A stretch of 64,000 nt of DNA from an uncultured Pirellulaceae bacterium (GTDB taxonomy: Bacteria > Planctomycetota > Planctomycetia > Pirellulales > Pirellulaceae): positions 1-64,000 of the forward strand of contig CALFUT010000031.1 in assembly GCA_937929805.1 (NCBI GenBank), written 5' to 3'. The translations under genes were made by a program, and so were the position numbers. The notes below the pieces were generated by a model, which saw only the letters and a list, made by a program, of their open reading frames with translations, was not told the DNA's origin and did not search any database. Below, one piece after another: positions 26,323-35,724 of this stretch (position 1 is the stretch's first letter; every line of letters begins with the position of its first letter).

Positions 26323-27108
26323 TTACGAAGACGCTTCGGCTTCTGCTTTGGCGCGAGCTTCGCGGAGGCCTCGGCTGAGGATGTCGCGGAGCATTGGCGA
26401 GTAGTCCTCGAACTTCGCCTCGTCAGGGGCTCCGTTGGAATACTGGTAGATCGCATCGCGTGGTTTTTTTCCTAACGCGATCAAGGTCGAACTGACCGTT
26501 CCGTAATCTTTCTCGTGGATGACCATGCTGGGGCGATCCGGAGCGATTGGCGGACGAGCAAGAACCTTGCTGGCGATCGCCAAAAACTTGACGGGCGAAT
26601 CGAGTGTTTGAAGTGTCAGCAGTCGGCGAGCCATGGCGACTCGTTCATCACGAGCGTCATCGATATCTTTCTCGCTGACGATTCTAAGCCCTTGCTGAAG
26701 CTCGACCACGTTGACGTCGTTGCCTCCATGGATGCACCAGCCGTTTTCGTAGTCGGCGACCACGAAGTTGGCTCCGTCATAATCACCCGTCTCTAGTTCT
26801 TCGAGTGCCATGTCGACGGCCTGTTGAGCCGAATTGCAACGAAGCATCTCGCGAGCGAGAGCGCCGCGCGACTTGGGGCTGACGGGAGAATCAAATTTAC
26901 GGCGTCGAATTACCCCTACAAACAATCCGTTTTGATTGACACCTAGGCATGTTCCGCCTGTGGCCTGATCCATGCTGGCCAAAACTCTGGGCTTACCGGA
27001 CTGAATCGAAGGAGCAGGGCAAATACGATCGAGGGGCTCGTCGCGGTTAAAGGCAACCAAAATTGGTGCCTCTGGGACCAGCTTATAAACAACTGCCAAA
27101 AGGCTCAT
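26323..27108 (-). CDS. NRDE (TANGO2-like) family protein
   Basis: Named for the motif seen near the N-terminus, FNRDEPLDR, in a short start MSLLAVVYKLVPEAPILVAF where the second residue group resembles an Ntn-hydrolase strand; typical members have Cys at position 2, which is absent here (Met-Ser-Leu). Further family features are ATGGTCLGVNQNGLFVGV and DYDGANFVVADYENGW. The eukaryotic homologue TANGO2 is linked to lipid/heme homeostasis; the bacterial role is unknown. 261 residues, no signal peptide. It converges on the possible nuclease gene. Confidence 0.88.
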   Translation of the reverse strand: MSLLAVVYKLVPEAPILVAFNRDEPLDRICPAPSIQSGKPRVLASMDQATGGTCLGVNQNGLFVGVIRRRKFDSPVSPKSRGALAREMLRCNSAQQAVDMALEELETGDYDGANFVVADYENGWCIHGGNDVNVVELQQGLRIVSEKDIDDARDERVAMARRLLTLQTLDSPVKFLAIASKVLARPPIAPDRPSMVIHEKDYGTVSSTLIALGKKPRDAIYQYSNGAPDEAKFEDYSPMLRDILSRGLREARAKAEAEASS

Positions 27109-27522
27109 ATGTTCACTTTTCCAAAGAACAATTGACGATCATGCGCCGTTAGACGCACGGTTTTTACGGGCGACACTGTCGCTTTTCACATTCCGTGTTT
27201 GGGTCCACTGTATCGTAATAAATATCCTTAAACACCCAAAAAACGGGTAGGCAGGTGAGAATCAGCGTTTTTCGAACCAAGTCGCCTTATCCACTCGGAA
27301 AATTCAATGTAAAGTCAACCCAGCGAAGGTTTGATGTCTCCCATTATTTGCGGATATCCCCACATTTGGACCAGTTTTGATCACGTTTCCTTCGCCCCAA
27401 ATCAAACCGGATTCAGGACAGATTTAGACTGCCCAGACCTGATAAACTCACTTTTTTGACCCACATACCTCGCCGCGTCGTCAAATTGACTCGCGCGGCG
27501 TCAGCCAGTTACGGATAGCTCA
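27109..27522. promoter_or_regulatory. divergent intergenic region upstream of fabH
   Basis: About 410 bases between divergent starts, with no coding potential seen. Close to fabH, CGCCGCG (27471-27477) and CGCGGCG (27494-27500) form a 7-bp inverted repeat that could be an operator or a leader hairpin. The left half is comparatively AT-rich and is the likely promoter area for both genes. Confidence 0.4.
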
Positions 27523-28533
27523 TTGCCAGCAACAACTCTTAGCGGAATTTCGGTCCTTGCTGCTAACTACGCAGTTGGGGAAAGGAAGGTTCCCAATGAA
27601 GCATTGGCGGACCTCGGTTGTGACCCGGAATGGATTGTCAAGCGAACCGGGATTCAGCAACGGTTTCAGATTGGTCCCGATCAAGCCACTAGTGATTTGG
27701 CGATTGCGGCTGGTCGAGCTTGCTTGGAATCGGCCAACGTGTCACCCGAGGAAATCGATCTGATTGTGGTGGGCACGATGACCCCCGATCACTTTACTCC
27801 GTCGGTTGCCAATCTTGTTCAGAGTGCCTTGGGATGTCGAGCGGCCGCTTTTGATGTGAACACAGCCTGCAGCGGGTTCGTCTACTCGTTGGTGACGGCC
27901 AGTCAGTTTATCAAAACTGGTTGCAGCAAGCGGGCGTTGGTGATCGGTGCCGATGCCATGACCACGGTTTGCGATCCGAAGGATGTCAAAACGTACCCGT
28001 TGTTTGGCGATGGTGCAGGAGCAGTTTTGCTGGGGCCAGCCGAGCAGCCCGAATCGGGCAGTCCTAAAGAGCCGGGGATTTTAGCGTACGAACTTGGATC
28101 CGACGGTGACCAAGCAAGTTGTCTGTTGGTGCCTGGCGGCGGGTCGCGACAGCCGCTAAGTCAAGAAGTGCTTGCCGAACGATCGAACTATTTGAAGATG
28201 GATGGCCGCACGGTTTTTAAATGGGCGGTTCGTCTGATCCCGGAAGCCATCCAGACGATGCTTGATCAATCCGGCCTGCAATTGGACGACATCGATCTGA
28301 TTGTGCCTCATCAAGCCAACGTGCGGATCATTGACGCGGCGATCGAGTCGATGGGGATCGAGCGAGAAAAATTCGTGGTCAACTTGGATCGGTTCGGCAA
28401 CACTTCAGCGGCCAGTGTTCCGATTGCTTTGGCGGAAGCGGTCGCAGACGGCCGAATCCAACCCGGCAAGGTCATCATGATGCTAGGCTTCGGCGCAGGG
28501 CTGACGTGGGGTTCGTGCTTGTTCCGGTGGTAG
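27523..28533 (+). CDS. fabH: beta-ketoacyl-ACP synthase III
   Basis: FabH condenses acetyl-CoA (or a branched starter) with malonyl-ACP to begin fatty-acid synthesis. The catalytic triad is visible: Cys in DVNTACSGFVYSL, His in VPHQANVRIID and Asn in FGNTSAASVPIAL. The N-terminal EWIVKRTGIQQR and the GDGAGAVLLG glycine loop are typical. 336 residues. A TTG is the only reasonable start. It is separate from the fabD-fabG-acpP-fabF cluster at 50-54 kb. Confidence 0.94.
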   Translation: MPATTLSGISVLAANYAVGERKVPNEALADLGCDPEWIVKRTGIQQRFQIGPDQATSDLAIAAGRACLESANVSPEEIDLIVVGTMTPDHFTPSVANLVQSALGCRAAAFDVNTACSGFVYSLVTASQFIKTGCSKRALVIGADAMTTVCDPKDVKTYPLFGDGAGAVLLGPAEQPESGSPKEPGILAYELGSDGDQASCLLVPGGGSRQPLSQEVLAERSNYLKMDGRTVFKWAVRLIPEAIQTMLDQSGLQLDDIDLIVPHQANVRIIDAAIESMGIEREKFVVNLDRFGNTSAASVPIALAEAVADGRIQPGKVIMMLGFGAGLTWGSCLFRW

Positions 28534-28578
28534 CCGAATACGCTTGCGATGATCTGGGAAAGCGGTAGTTCAGTCGGA

Positions 28579-30189
28579 CTACAACGGGAAGTCTTCCTCG
28601 AGCACCGTTTCGTTGTAAAGAGGCAGGAAGCGGTAGTAAACCTCCAGCGTCATGCAGGCCAGCGAAGTGGCGTAAAGACGTCCAGCGGATTTAGCGTGCC
28701 GTTCGTCAAACATCCAGCTGCCAGTCGCGGGGCCCTCGCGTTCTTGTTGTTGAACTAGGTAGTCTCGCATGCCGTTATTCCATTTTCGCCAGCGATCCCC
28801 GCCGTATTGTTTCATCACTTGGGTTGCGTAGTAGTTGTAGTACATATTGGTAACACGGTCATGCGAGCCGTCGTTATCCGGGCCCCACTCGTCTAGGCGG
28901 TCAATCGCTTTGCTAAGATCGTCCGCGTCTTTCTCGGCCCCCAAGTACATGCGGCTCAAAACGCCAATCGCCGTGCAGGCTCGAAGTCGACCGGTGGCCG
29001 TAGGTGGTTTGCTGGTATACCCAAAAAAACCGATCTTTGGGTTTTCCATCTGTGCCAGAAATTTCTTCGTTAACTTGAGCGTTCGTGGTCGAACCTGCAG
29101 TCCAGATCCAATCGCACTTTTGATCGCCATGACTTGCCATCCGACGACGGAGGTGTCCCCTTTTTCTTTAGGTCTGTAGCGCCAGCCTCCACCGCTATCG
29201 TCCTGAGTCTGTTCGATGTAGCGAATGGCCGCTTGAGCGAAAGGAGCCAGTTCAGGATCTTCTGTCATGGCGAAGGTTTCGCACAAAACAATGGAAACCA
29301 ATCCATGCGAGTACATTCGTCCGCCCGGTTCATAGAAAGAAATCCCTTTGTCGACCGGACGTCCACGCTCAAGCAAAAATCGCAGGCCCTTGAACACCGC
29401 ATCGCGATACTCGCCAGACTTGTGAGTATGACCGTGGCCAAGCAGCGGCAGCAAGGCAAGAGCAGTAGCTGCGTTGCGCGATGGAAACTCGCCAGACATT
29501 TCACCCGGATCCGGGCTGGTGCGTTTTCCGGGACCCAGTTGATGGTTCAAGTTCCAGCCGCCGTCAGGAAGCTGGTGATCGACGATCCATTTCAGCGCCA
29601 GCTTGACGGCCGATTCGGACTCGGCCGAACCTCCATATTTTCTGAGTGCTTCCCCGCGAGCGTCTCCGGTCCGCATGCTGGTCTCGTTGCTTGCGGTTAC
29701 CGATGTGGATTCGATCGGCGACGTTTCAAACTCCATGGTGCTATCGACTCCCGCGAGGATTTCTCCGACGTCGACGGTTGCTTCGGGTGCGATTGCTTCG
29801 GTAGGCTCGCTGACTTTTGCTGGATTACTGGCGGCCAGTTCGGCAGGAGGTTCTTCGCTGACGTCGTCAAACGAATCGAGGCTGATGTCAACCGACTCGA
29901 CAAGGCTGTCCGAAGGCGGCGCTCCATCAAACGAGATAGATTTTGCAGGCGGTTTGGGAAGAGCGAAAAAGGCAGCGACCAAAATCAGGGTAACGTGTGT
30001 TAATAAGCTGATAATCCAGCTGGGCACCACGGTGAACAGCAAAAACCGGCCGCCCAAAAATTCGTTTTCCTCGTCTTCGTTTTGGGGCTCGATTTTCTGA
30101 GTGCCCTTCTTTTTGACTCGGCGATCGGCAGACTTCTGCTTGGCGGCGGGAGAAGAAGACTGTTTCTTTTCAGGAGGTTGGGTACTCAT
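28579..30189 (-). CDS. membrane-anchored squalene-cyclase/prenyltransferase-fold protein
   Basis: A basic, disordered N-terminus (about 60 residues rich in Lys/Ser/Gln) leads to one transmembrane helix near residues 63-80 (IISLLTHVTLILVAAFFALP). A Ser/Glu/Thr/Pro linker follows, then an alpha/alpha-toroid domain with repeated motifs: ALKWIVDHQLPDGGWNLNHQ, GLRFLLERG, AAIRYIEQTQDDSGGGWRY and AIGVLSRMYLG. The repeat spacing resembles squalene-hopene cyclase, but the DxDD catalytic motif is not seen, so terpene cyclisation should not be assumed. ATG at 30189 preferred; an ATG 99 bases upstream is in frame. Divergent from panC. Confidence 0.8.
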   Translation of the reverse strand: MSTQPPEKKQSSSPAAKQKSADRRVKKKGTQKIEPQNEDEENEFLGGRFLLFTVVPSWIISLLTHVTLILVAAFFALPKPPAKSISFDGAPPSDSLVESVDISLDSFDDVSEEPPAELAASNPAKVSEPTEAIAPEATVDVGEILAGVDSTMEFETSPIESTSVTASNETSMRTGDARGEALRKYGGSAESESAVKLALKWIVDHQLPDGGWNLNHQLGPGKRTSPDPGEMSGEFPSRNAATALALLPLLGHGHTHKSGEYRDAVFKGLRFLLERGRPVDKGISFYEPGGRMYSHGLVSIVLCETFAMTEDPELAPFAQAAIRYIEQTQDDSGGGWRYRPKEKGDTSVVGWQVMAIKSAIGSGLQVRPRTLKLTKKFLAQMENPKIGFFGYTSKPPTATGRLRACTAIGVLSRMYLGAEKDADDLSKAIDRLDEWGPDNDGSHDRVTNMYYNYYATQVMKQYGGDRWRKWNNGMRDYLVQQQEREGPATGSWMFDERHAKSAGRLYATSLACMTLEVYYRFLPLYNETVLEEDFPL

Positions 30190-30392
30190 GGGAGACCAAC
30201 ATTCGGGCAAGGAGCTGAGTGGTGGAGGTGATTCGGTAAGCGGCGGTTGAGAATTTACCTTTCGAATCGGCTGACTCTCGACGCTCAAAGCAACATGAAG
30301 ATAAATTTCATGCGGCCAATCGCCTTACGTCAGACAACGTTTACGTTATACCATACCGAACCGAATTCGTTGGTAACTATGTACACAAACTT

Positions 30393-31268
30393 TTGATTGA
30401 TCAGGTGAGATCTTTGAGCGATTTCCCGCGCGTGATAGAAAAAATCGATGCTTTGAGGGCTTTCGTCAGCCAGACGCGGACGGCCGGAAAAACGATTGGG
30501 CTAGTCCCAACGATGGGTGCTTTGCACGAGGGCCACCTGTCGCTGGTGCGACGATCTGTCGAACAGACAGACGTCACGATCGTGACCGTTTTCGTCAATC
30601 CGACTCAGTTTGCACCCGACGAAGATCTTTCGGCGTACCCTCGGACATTGGACCAAGATCTGGATCTGTTGGCGCAGGCCGGAGCCGCAGTTGCGTTTGT
30701 GCCTTCGAACGAAGAAATGTACCCGCCCAATTGCTCGACCACTGTATCGCCTTGCGAACTGAGTTCGGCGTTGGAAGGTGAGTTCCGGCCAACTCACTTT
30801 GGCGGTGTGCTGACCGTTGTGCTGAAGTTGTTCAACATTTGCCAAGCTGACATGGCATTCTTTGGCAGCAAGGATTACCAACAGTCCTTGGTGATTCAAA
30901 AAATGGTCGAGGACTTGAATGTGCCCATTCAGATCGAGGTTTGTCCGATCGTACGAGAACCCGACGGGATGGCGATGAGCTCGCGAAGTGTTTATCTGTC
31001 GGCCGAAGAACGTGAAATCGCTTTGTCGCTCAAGCGAACGATCGATTTGGCGAAAGATCAGATACAGCAGGGGCAACGTGATGGGTTTGAGCTAATCACC
31101 GAGATGCGACAGTCGCTGATCGATGGCGGAGTCACCAGTATCGATTATGCGGTAGTCGCCGACGCGAAAACGTTGGAAACGCTGGACCCGATCCAGTTGC
31201 CGTGCGTGATCTTGGTCGCCGCTCACGTGGGATCGACACGTTTGATCGACAATTGCGTCGTCGAGTGA
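30393..31268 (+). CDS. panC: pantothenate synthetase
   Basis: Joins pantoate and beta-alanine using ATP, the last step of pantothenate (vitamin B5/CoA) synthesis. Signature sequences: TIGLVPTMGALHEGHLSLV (first ATP-binding HIGH-like motif), VTVFVNPTQFAPDEDLSAYP, LEGEFRPTHFGGVLTVVLKL, FFGSKDYQQ, and the KMSKS-like AMSSRSVYLS. 291 residues, normal. TTG start at 30393; an in-frame GTG at 30405 is an alternative. Other pan genes are not nearby. Confidence 0.95.
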   Translation: MIDQVRSLSDFPRVIEKIDALRAFVSQTRTAGKTIGLVPTMGALHEGHLSLVRRSVEQTDVTIVTVFVNPTQFAPDEDLSAYPRTLDQDLDLLAQAGAAVAFVPSNEEMYPPNCSTTVSPCELSSALEGEFRPTHFGGVLTVVLKLFNICQADMAFFGSKDYQQSLVIQKMVEDLNVPIQIEVCPIVREPDGMAMSSRSVYLSAEEREIALSLKRTIDLAKDQIQQGQRDGFELITEMRQSLIDGGVTSIDYAVVADAKTLETLDPIQLPCVILVAAHVGSTRLIDNCVVE

Positions 31269-31393
31269 TTTTCAAAACGCGAGTGAATTACTTGCATGAG
31301 GATTGTTGTTCCGTCAAATCGTCGCGTCGGTTCTAATGGTGGAAAACACCGTGAACTGATGACTGTGTCCCGTACAACGTCGACTTCGAACCA

Positions 31394-32719
31394 ATGCAGC
31401 AGACTCTATTTTTCATTCCGCATAGTTGGTTCGAAGGACCGCTGCTGATCGCTTGGTTGTTGATTGGTGCGATGGTGATTGGGTATCACGTCTGGCGTCA
31501 CGGATGGGGTGAGCAAGCGTCTGGGTTTCTGCCGATTTACGGAATCGTGGCTGCGATTATCTGGTTCGTGCTTCCTCAGGTGGAAGTGTTGGGCGTCAAT
31601 CCGGCCGATCCGCTGGGGCCCTTCATCAAGCAGGGACTTGCGGTTCGAGGTTACGGTCTGTTTATGGTCGCGGGGATCGCCGCCGGAACTTGGTTGGTGC
31701 TAATGCGCTGCCGACAGGCCGGCACCGACCCGGATCAAATTTTGACGCTGGCGTTTTGGATGATCATTTGCGGGATCGTGGGCGCAAGGACGTTTTTCGT
31801 GATTCAAAACCGTGACCAGTTTTTTGGGAACGGCATGCCGGTTGGGCAAATGTTGCTGAACATTGTCGACATGACCAAGGGAGGACTGGTTGTTTACGGC
31901 AGTCTGATCGGTGGAATGTTGGCGGCCGTTGTTTTCTTCCGGGTGACGCGTTTGCCGTTTGGGCGACTGGCGGATCTGATTGCTCCGGGGATGGTATTGG
32001 GCCTAGCGTTCGGACGCTTGGGCTGTCTGATGAACGGTTGTTGCTTTGGAGGCGTTTGTCCTGCTGAACTTCCCGCGATTCAGTTCCCGCCTGGTTCACC
32101 TCCGTACATGCGACAGCTTGAGGAAGGTCAGTTGCTGGGGCTGAAGACAGTGCCGCACGAAACAGAAATTGCAGCGACACCAAATTTTCAACTGACGGTC
32201 CAGTCGGTGAAAAAAGATTCCATCGCTTACAGTTTAGGAATCGAGCCTGAACAACAGATCAGTATTTATGCGCCCGATAGCCTGCGAGTGCGACATTTCA
32301 AAACACAGGATGTTTCGTCATCCTTACCATCAACAGGCGGGCAGGACTTGGCGGTGATCGTGGACACGGATGCAGGGAATCGAATGTCGGTCCCAATGTC
32401 GTCGCTGCCGGCGTCCTCGTTGCGAGTCCATCCGACTCAGATTTACAGCGCGATCACGGCGCTGCTGCTTTGTATCGCGTTGTGGCATTTCTGGCCTGTT
32501 CGACGCTCGGACGGTGAAGTCTTTGCGCTGATGCTGATTCTTTACCCAATCGCTCGATTTCTGCACGAGATTATTCGTCGCGATGAAGCGGGGCAGTTCG
32601 GGACCCAGCTAACGATCTCGCAATGGGTCTCCGTCGCGACGGTGTTGCTGGGATTCTTGCTGTTTGGCTGGTTCCGTTTGCATGGGAAGGCAGTGCAGGT
32701 TCATGCAAAGCCTGAATAA
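31394..32719 (+). CDS. lgt: prolipoprotein diacylglyceryl transferase with inserted domain
   Basis: Transfers diacylglycerol from phosphatidylglycerol to the lipobox cysteine of prolipoproteins. Polytopic membrane protein with family motifs VRGYGLFMVAGIAAGTWLV, GGLVVYGSLIGGMLAAVVFF, GRLGCLMNGCCFGGVC and, after an insertion, HPTQIYSAITALLLCI. Between roughly residues 225 and 343 sits about 118 extra residues in which LTVQSVKKDSIAYSLGIEPE resembles part of a PDZ-like fold; ordinary Lgt proteins have only a short loop here. 441 residues in total against about 290 normally. Its last 17 bases overlap the next gene. Confidence 0.93.
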   Translation: MQQTLFFIPHSWFEGPLLIAWLLIGAMVIGYHVWRHGWGEQASGFLPIYGIVAAIIWFVLPQVEVLGVNPADPLGPFIKQGLAVRGYGLFMVAGIAAGTWLVLMRCRQAGTDPDQILTLAFWMIICGIVGARTFFVIQNRDQFFGNGMPVGQMLLNIVDMTKGGLVVYGSLIGGMLAAVVFFRVTRLPFGRLADLIAPGMVLGLAFGRLGCLMNGCCFGGVCPAELPAIQFPPGSPPYMRQLEEGQLLGLKTVPHETEIAATPNFQLTVQSVKKDSIAYSLGIEPEQQISIYAPDSLRVRHFKTQDVSSSLPSTGGQDLAVIVDTDAGNRMSVPMSSLPASSLRVHPTQIYSAITALLLCIALWHFWPVRRSDGEVFALMLILYPIARFLHEIIRRDEAGQFGTQLTISQWVSVATVLLGFLLFGWFRLHGKAVQVHAKPE

Positions 32720-33644
32720 TCTCTTTCCGATTTTCGCGGTGATCGGATTAGGGATCCTGCTGCGGAATCGCCAGTTCTTAAGCCACGAGTCGACACGAGT
32801 TTTCAACCGATTCGCTTACTACTTCGCTTTGCCATGCTTGCTGCTTTACAAAACGAGCGCGGCGGCAACGCCGACTGGTTTGGCCAACCTATTTTTGGCC
32901 ACTTTGATGGCAGCCGCTCTGTTGACCGCGGTTGCCGGTTGGGTGATTAGCGGATTGCTGAAAGTTCCCAATCGCTCGCGCGGCGCGATGATTCAGGCTT
33001 CGTTTCGAGGCAACCTAGCGTTTGTGGGGTTGCCGCTGCTCATTTTCATGCTTGAGGACTTGCCTGTTGATCAACGATCACAGATTGAGGCCGCCATGTT
33101 GGTGGCGATTGTCCCGGTGATCATTTTCTACAACGCAGCGGCGGTGGCGACGCTGGCGGTCTATCAAGATCAGCCGGACGAGAAGTTTTCATGGCAGCGA
33201 ATGATTATCGACATCGTGACCAATCCCCTGATTCTAGCCTGTGTGGTCGGAGCGATTCTTCAAACGAATCAACTTGAACTACCGGTCATGATCGAGCGTA
33301 CCAGCAAGATCGTGGGCTCGGCCGCGTTTCCGCTGGCGCTGCTGGGGATCGGCAGTCAACTTGCGTCGATCTCGGTGGCGAAACAGTGGTCGCTGGCGTT
33401 TGTTAGCACGTTGATCAAGTGTATTTTGTGTCCCTTGATTGGATGGGTGGTCGGCTATGCGATCGGGCTGGAGGGAGCGGAGCTTCAGCTGATCCTGATG
33501 ATGTGTGCGGTGCCGACGGCGGTTTCCAGCTATGTGTTGACCGATCAGATGAAGGGCGACGGCGATCTGGCGGCCAGTGCGGTGGTGGTCTGCACCGCGT
33601 TTTCCCTGTTTTCGCTGTCGGTGGTGTTGTGGCTGACGGGATAA
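32703..33644 (+). CDS. AEC-family transporter
   Basis: Ten-helix membrane protein of the auxin efflux carrier family, whose bacterial members export organic acids or similar small molecules. Seen: FPIFAVIGLGILLRNRQFL, VFNRFAYYFALPCLLLYKT (first half crossover), FRGNLAFVGLPLLIFML, NPLILACVVGAILQ, SAAFPLALLGIGSQLA and a PTAVSSYVLTDQM segment typical of the second half. 313 residues. The ATG at 32703 overlaps the end of lgt, which implies co-expression with it. The substrate cannot be told from the sequence. Confidence 0.88.
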   Translation: MQSLNNLFPIFAVIGLGILLRNRQFLSHESTRVFNRFAYYFALPCLLLYKTSAAATPTGLANLFLATLMAAALLTAVAGWVISGLLKVPNRSRGAMIQASFRGNLAFVGLPLLIFMLEDLPVDQRSQIEAAMLVAIVPVIIFYNAAAVATLAVYQDQPDEKFSWQRMIIDIVTNPLILACVVGAILQTNQLELPVMIERTSKIVGSAAFPLALLGIGSQLASISVAKQWSLAFVSTLIKCILCPLIGWVVGYAIGLEGAELQLILMMCAVPTAVSSYVLTDQMKGDGDLAASAVVVCTAFSLFSLSVVLWLTG

Positions 33645-33711
33645 AGAAGTCCGCAGCGTACAATTTAAACAAAAATGTGGGAACGAATCACGCAACCAAT
33701 GCGTCGGAAGC

Positions 33712-34290
33712 ATGAACCAATCCTCGAACAACCAAGACGACGATCACCTGATTCGCCAGACGTTGGCGGGTGAGTCGTCTGCGTTCGAGGGGTTAATCGA
33801 GAAGTATCAGAATCGGCTGTATCATTCGATGACTCATGTTTTGCGCAATTCGACTGACGCCGAAGACATTGTCCAGGATACGTTCGTCAAAGCGTTCACT
33901 AAACTAAGCACCTTTCGGGGCGGCAGTCAGTTTTACACTTGGCTTTATCGAATTGCTCATAATTCCGCAATCAGCCAGATTCGAAAACGCAAACCGACCG
34001 AGTCGTTGGACCATGATGCGGGAATCCCAGCGGCTACGTTGGAGGGTCACGGCGTTTCTCCTTCGCAGCGCATTGAACAACAGGAACAGAGCCAACACTT
34101 GAACGATGCGCTGGGCCGATTAAAAGAGGAACAGCGTCGCGTGTTGGTGCTGCGAGAAATGGAAGGGCTTGACTATGATGCGATCGCCGAAATTCTGGAC
34201 GTGCCCGTGGGCACGGTTCGTAGTCGGCTTCATCGAGCTCGAACGCAATTGAAAGAGGAACTGGAAAGGCAGTTCACGGACACCGAATAA
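33712..34290 (+). CDS. ECF-type RNA polymerase sigma factor
   Basis: 192 residues with the two domains of an extracytoplasmic-function sigma factor: region 2 (DAEDIVQDTFVKAFTKLSTF, then TWLYRIAHNSAISQIRK) binding the -10 element and core enzyme, and region 4 (LKEEQRRVLVLREMEGLDYD, IAEILDVPVGTVRSRLHRAR) reading the -35 element. The linker has no extra domain. The gene immediately downstream, 12 bases away, encodes its likely membrane anti-sigma factor, so the pair probably responds to an envelope signal. Close to RpoE/SigW-type factors. Confidence 0.94.
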   Translation: MNQSSNNQDDDHLIRQTLAGESSAFEGLIEKYQNRLYHSMTHVLRNSTDAEDIVQDTFVKAFTKLSTFRGGSQFYTWLYRIAHNSAISQIRKRKPTESLDHDAGIPAATLEGHGVSPSQRIEQQEQSQHLNDALGRLKEEQRRVLVLREMEGLDYDAIAEILDVPVGTVRSRLHRARTQLKEELERQFTDTE

Positions 34291-34302
34291 CCAATTGATT
34301 GA

Positions 34303-35724
34303 ATGAACAAACCGATTCCCGATGACGAACTCCTGTCGGCTTATCTTGACGATGAGCTCAGCCCGGAGGAACGTGCGCGAGTCGAACAGCGACTGGTGAC
34401 CGATCGGGAGTATGCCGCCACGTTGGATGCGTTTCGGGATCAGCAACAGCGTTTGCGTGGGTTGGCTGGTTCGTTGCCTGAAGGTTCAATCGACGTGCGG
34501 CAGCGTGTGATGGATGCTGTTGAGGCGAAGTCGACAATCGCCGCGGCTGAGAACCGATCCGGCCAGAAGTTTAACTTGTGGGTGCTGGCTTCCTTGGCGG
34601 CGCTGATTCTACTGGGCGTGTTTTTGTTCCTGCCGGATTTTGGGATGGAACAGGCGGTGGTTCAGAATGACCTATCGGACAATCCCGCTGTGGTCGCGGG
34701 CAAGGTGGACGAAACGGTCGACGATGCAGATCTTTCGGAGGAGAATGAAGCAGCTGTGGTGTCGAAGGGAATTTTCATGGAGGCTCAGGATCCAATTCCG
34801 GCTTCGCGGCAGTCTCGGCTCGAGCGGCAGATGGCTTCAGGTGAGGAAGGTGACGAGGCTTTGGGTTCTGATGCTGAACCTGAGTTCGCGGCGGTGGATG
34901 CAGCTGCGTCAAAGTCCTCTTTGGCTGCCGCGGACGATGCTCAGCCGGCCCAGCCAAACGATTTTTCCATGAAGTTTCACATGAGACAAAACGAAATGTT
35001 AGACATGGCGGCGTTGGCCGGATCGGATGTTGAGGCGGCACCGGAGAAACTTCAGCAACAATCGAATGCCAACAGGATGACGCGAAGTCGATCCGCACCA
35101 AGTGCTCCGACATTTAGCAAGCCGGGTCCATCATCTGTTGTACAGAACGAAGCAGACAAACAATCGCTGCGATTGCAGGCTGGAGCCGCTGGTGAAAGTG
35201 AGCTTACTTCCAAACGGTCGGCTTCAGAATCTGTTTTCGAAGAGAAAACGGTTGATGATGAGGTCGATGGTGTGAAGGTTTTCAAGCAGCTTGAAGGGCG
35301 TTGGGCTCGCACTTGGCACGTTCGTCCGGCAGGTGAAGGCTCGGCGGTTGCTTTATTCCGCCAGTCGCTTGAACTGGCAGGCTGTCGTTTTCAGTTAGTT
35401 CGATCTTCGGATGCTCAATCACATTCGTCGGGCTTCGCGGCAGGACCCCAAAAGGATCAGTTGGCAAAAAAGAAAAAGGGGCAGCAAGTCGACTTCATTG
35501 TCACCGCTACTCCACAGCAGTTGGTCAATCTCCGAAATAGCGTGGTGTTTTTTGCTGATCTTAGACGGTTGGACCGAATGCTTAGCGCGTTGAAAGCAGA
35601 TGAAGCTCAATCGAGCTGGGATGGCTCGCTGTTGCCGCGTGTGAATGGTTTGGATCCAGCGGGGGACGCGCGTGTCTACTTATTTAACGTATTTCCAGCC
35701 AAAGAGCTGCCTGCCAAGCCATAG
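34303..35724 (+). CDS. membrane-spanning anti-sigma factor
   Basis: The N-terminus (DDELLSAYLDDELSPEERAR, VEQRLVTDREYAATLDAF) is the typical cytoplasmic anti-sigma helical domain; no HxxxCxxC zinc motif is present. One transmembrane helix lies near residues 91-109 (LWVLASLAALILLGVFLFL). The extracytoplasmic part is about 360 residues: an acidic, Ala/Ser-rich linker, then a C-terminal folded domain (RWARTWHVRPAGEGSAVALF; VDFIVTATPQQLVNLRNSVV) that may be the sensor. Signal release would normally require regulated proteolysis; a site-2 protease gene occurs at 60.1 kb, but a functional link is speculative. Confidence 0.85.
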   Translation: MNKPIPDDELLSAYLDDELSPEERARVEQRLVTDREYAATLDAFRDQQQRLRGLAGSLPEGSIDVRQRVMDAVEAKSTIAAAENRSGQKFNLWVLASLAALILLGVFLFLPDFGMEQAVVQNDLSDNPAVVAGKVDETVDDADLSEENEAAVVSKGIFMEAQDPIPASRQSRLERQMASGEEGDEALGSDAEPEFAAVDAAASKSSLAAADDAQPAQPNDFSMKFHMRQNEMLDMAALAGSDVEAAPEKLQQQSNANRMTRSRSAPSAPTFSKPGPSSVVQNEADKQSLRLQAGAAGESELTSKRSASESVFEEKTVDDEVDGVKVFKQLEGRWARTWHVRPAGEGSAVALFRQSLELAGCRFQLVRSSDAQSHSSGFAAGPQKDQLAKKKKGQQVDFIVTATPQQLVNLRNSVVFFADLRRLDRMLSALKADEAQSSWDGSLLPRVNGLDPAGDARVYLFNVFPAKELPAKP

